Source: an uncultured Cellvibrio sp.
Lineage (GTDB): Bacteria; Pseudomonadota; Gammaproteobacteria; Pseudomonadales; Cellvibrionaceae
NCBI GenBank assembly: GCA_946886255.1
Contig: CAMPIG010000022.1
Location: forward strand, 1 to 24,459
Length of the DNA: 24,459 nt
Direction: 5' to 3'
Part shown: one piece after another, positions 24,451 through 24,459 of the stretch
Layout: every line of letters starts with the position of its first letter
Position numbering within the stretch: position 1 is the first letter of the stretch
Notes under the pieces: generated by a model
Told to the model about the DNA's origin: nothing
What the model saw: the letters and a program-made list of their open reading frames with translations, nothing else
Databases searched by the model: none
Translations under genes and position numbers: made by a program

Positions 24451-24459
24451 ATGCATTAC

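Noticed and set aside
1..24459. tRNA, rRNA or CRISPR
   Set aside because: I saw no cloverleaf-like intergenic sequence and no regularly spaced repeats; nearly all the window is protein coding.

Overview
The window holds most of a lipopeptide siderophore locus: a hybrid NRPS/PKS assembly line, its iron-responsive regulators, and a small inner-membrane iron-handling operon. Gene content (FecI/FecR systems, Fur boxes, a PvdS-like sigma factor, DUF3649/PepSY/DUF3325 proteins) and moderate GC point to a gammaproteobacterium. A Cellvibrio-like genome is my guess, not something the sequence proves.

Region 1 (1-18613, all minus strand, transcribed right to left) is one tightly coupled biosynthetic operon. 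In transcription order it encodes an MbtH-like protein, a type II thioesterase, a SyrP-type Fe(II)/2-oxoglutarate dioxygenase, a FAAL-ACP-C-A-PCP protein, a KS-AT-KR-ACP polyketide synthase, a C-A-PCP-C-A-PCP NRPS, and the first 22 codons of a further protein, probably another NRPS, that runs off the left edge. Most junctions overlap (GTGA, ATGA, TGATG, TAATG). Reading specificity residues by eye gives Gly for the first A domain (DILQLGMIWK), Asp for the second (DLTKIGHVGK) and a Pro-like code for the third (DVQYIAQVVK). The inferred chain is fatty acyl - Gly - reduced malonyl unit (together a 4-amino-3-hydroxybutyryl residue) - Asp, probably beta-hydroxylated - Pro? - further residues. No epimerase or terminal thioesterase domain is present, so the line ends outside the window.

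Region 2 (18614-21764) holds regulation. A perfect match to the PvdS iron-starvation box (CTAAAT-N16-CGT) lies just upstream of the mbtH-like gene. Next come an isolated 67-residue FecR N-terminal domain, a strikingly PvdS-like ECF sigma factor, a full-length FecR and a second ECF sigma factor, all on the minus strand. Both sigma genes have a Fur-box-like sequence abutting a predicted -10 element. This fits a cascade: Fur controls the sigma factors, and a PvdS-like sigma controls the biosynthetic operon.

Region 3 (22065-24341, plus strand) is a divergent operon of DUF3649, PepSY and DUF3325 membrane proteins, the type found with ferric-siderophore uptake and possibly used to release iron by reduction. 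A strong terminator hairpin closes the window. No TonB-dependent receptor, exporter or ABC importer is seen here.
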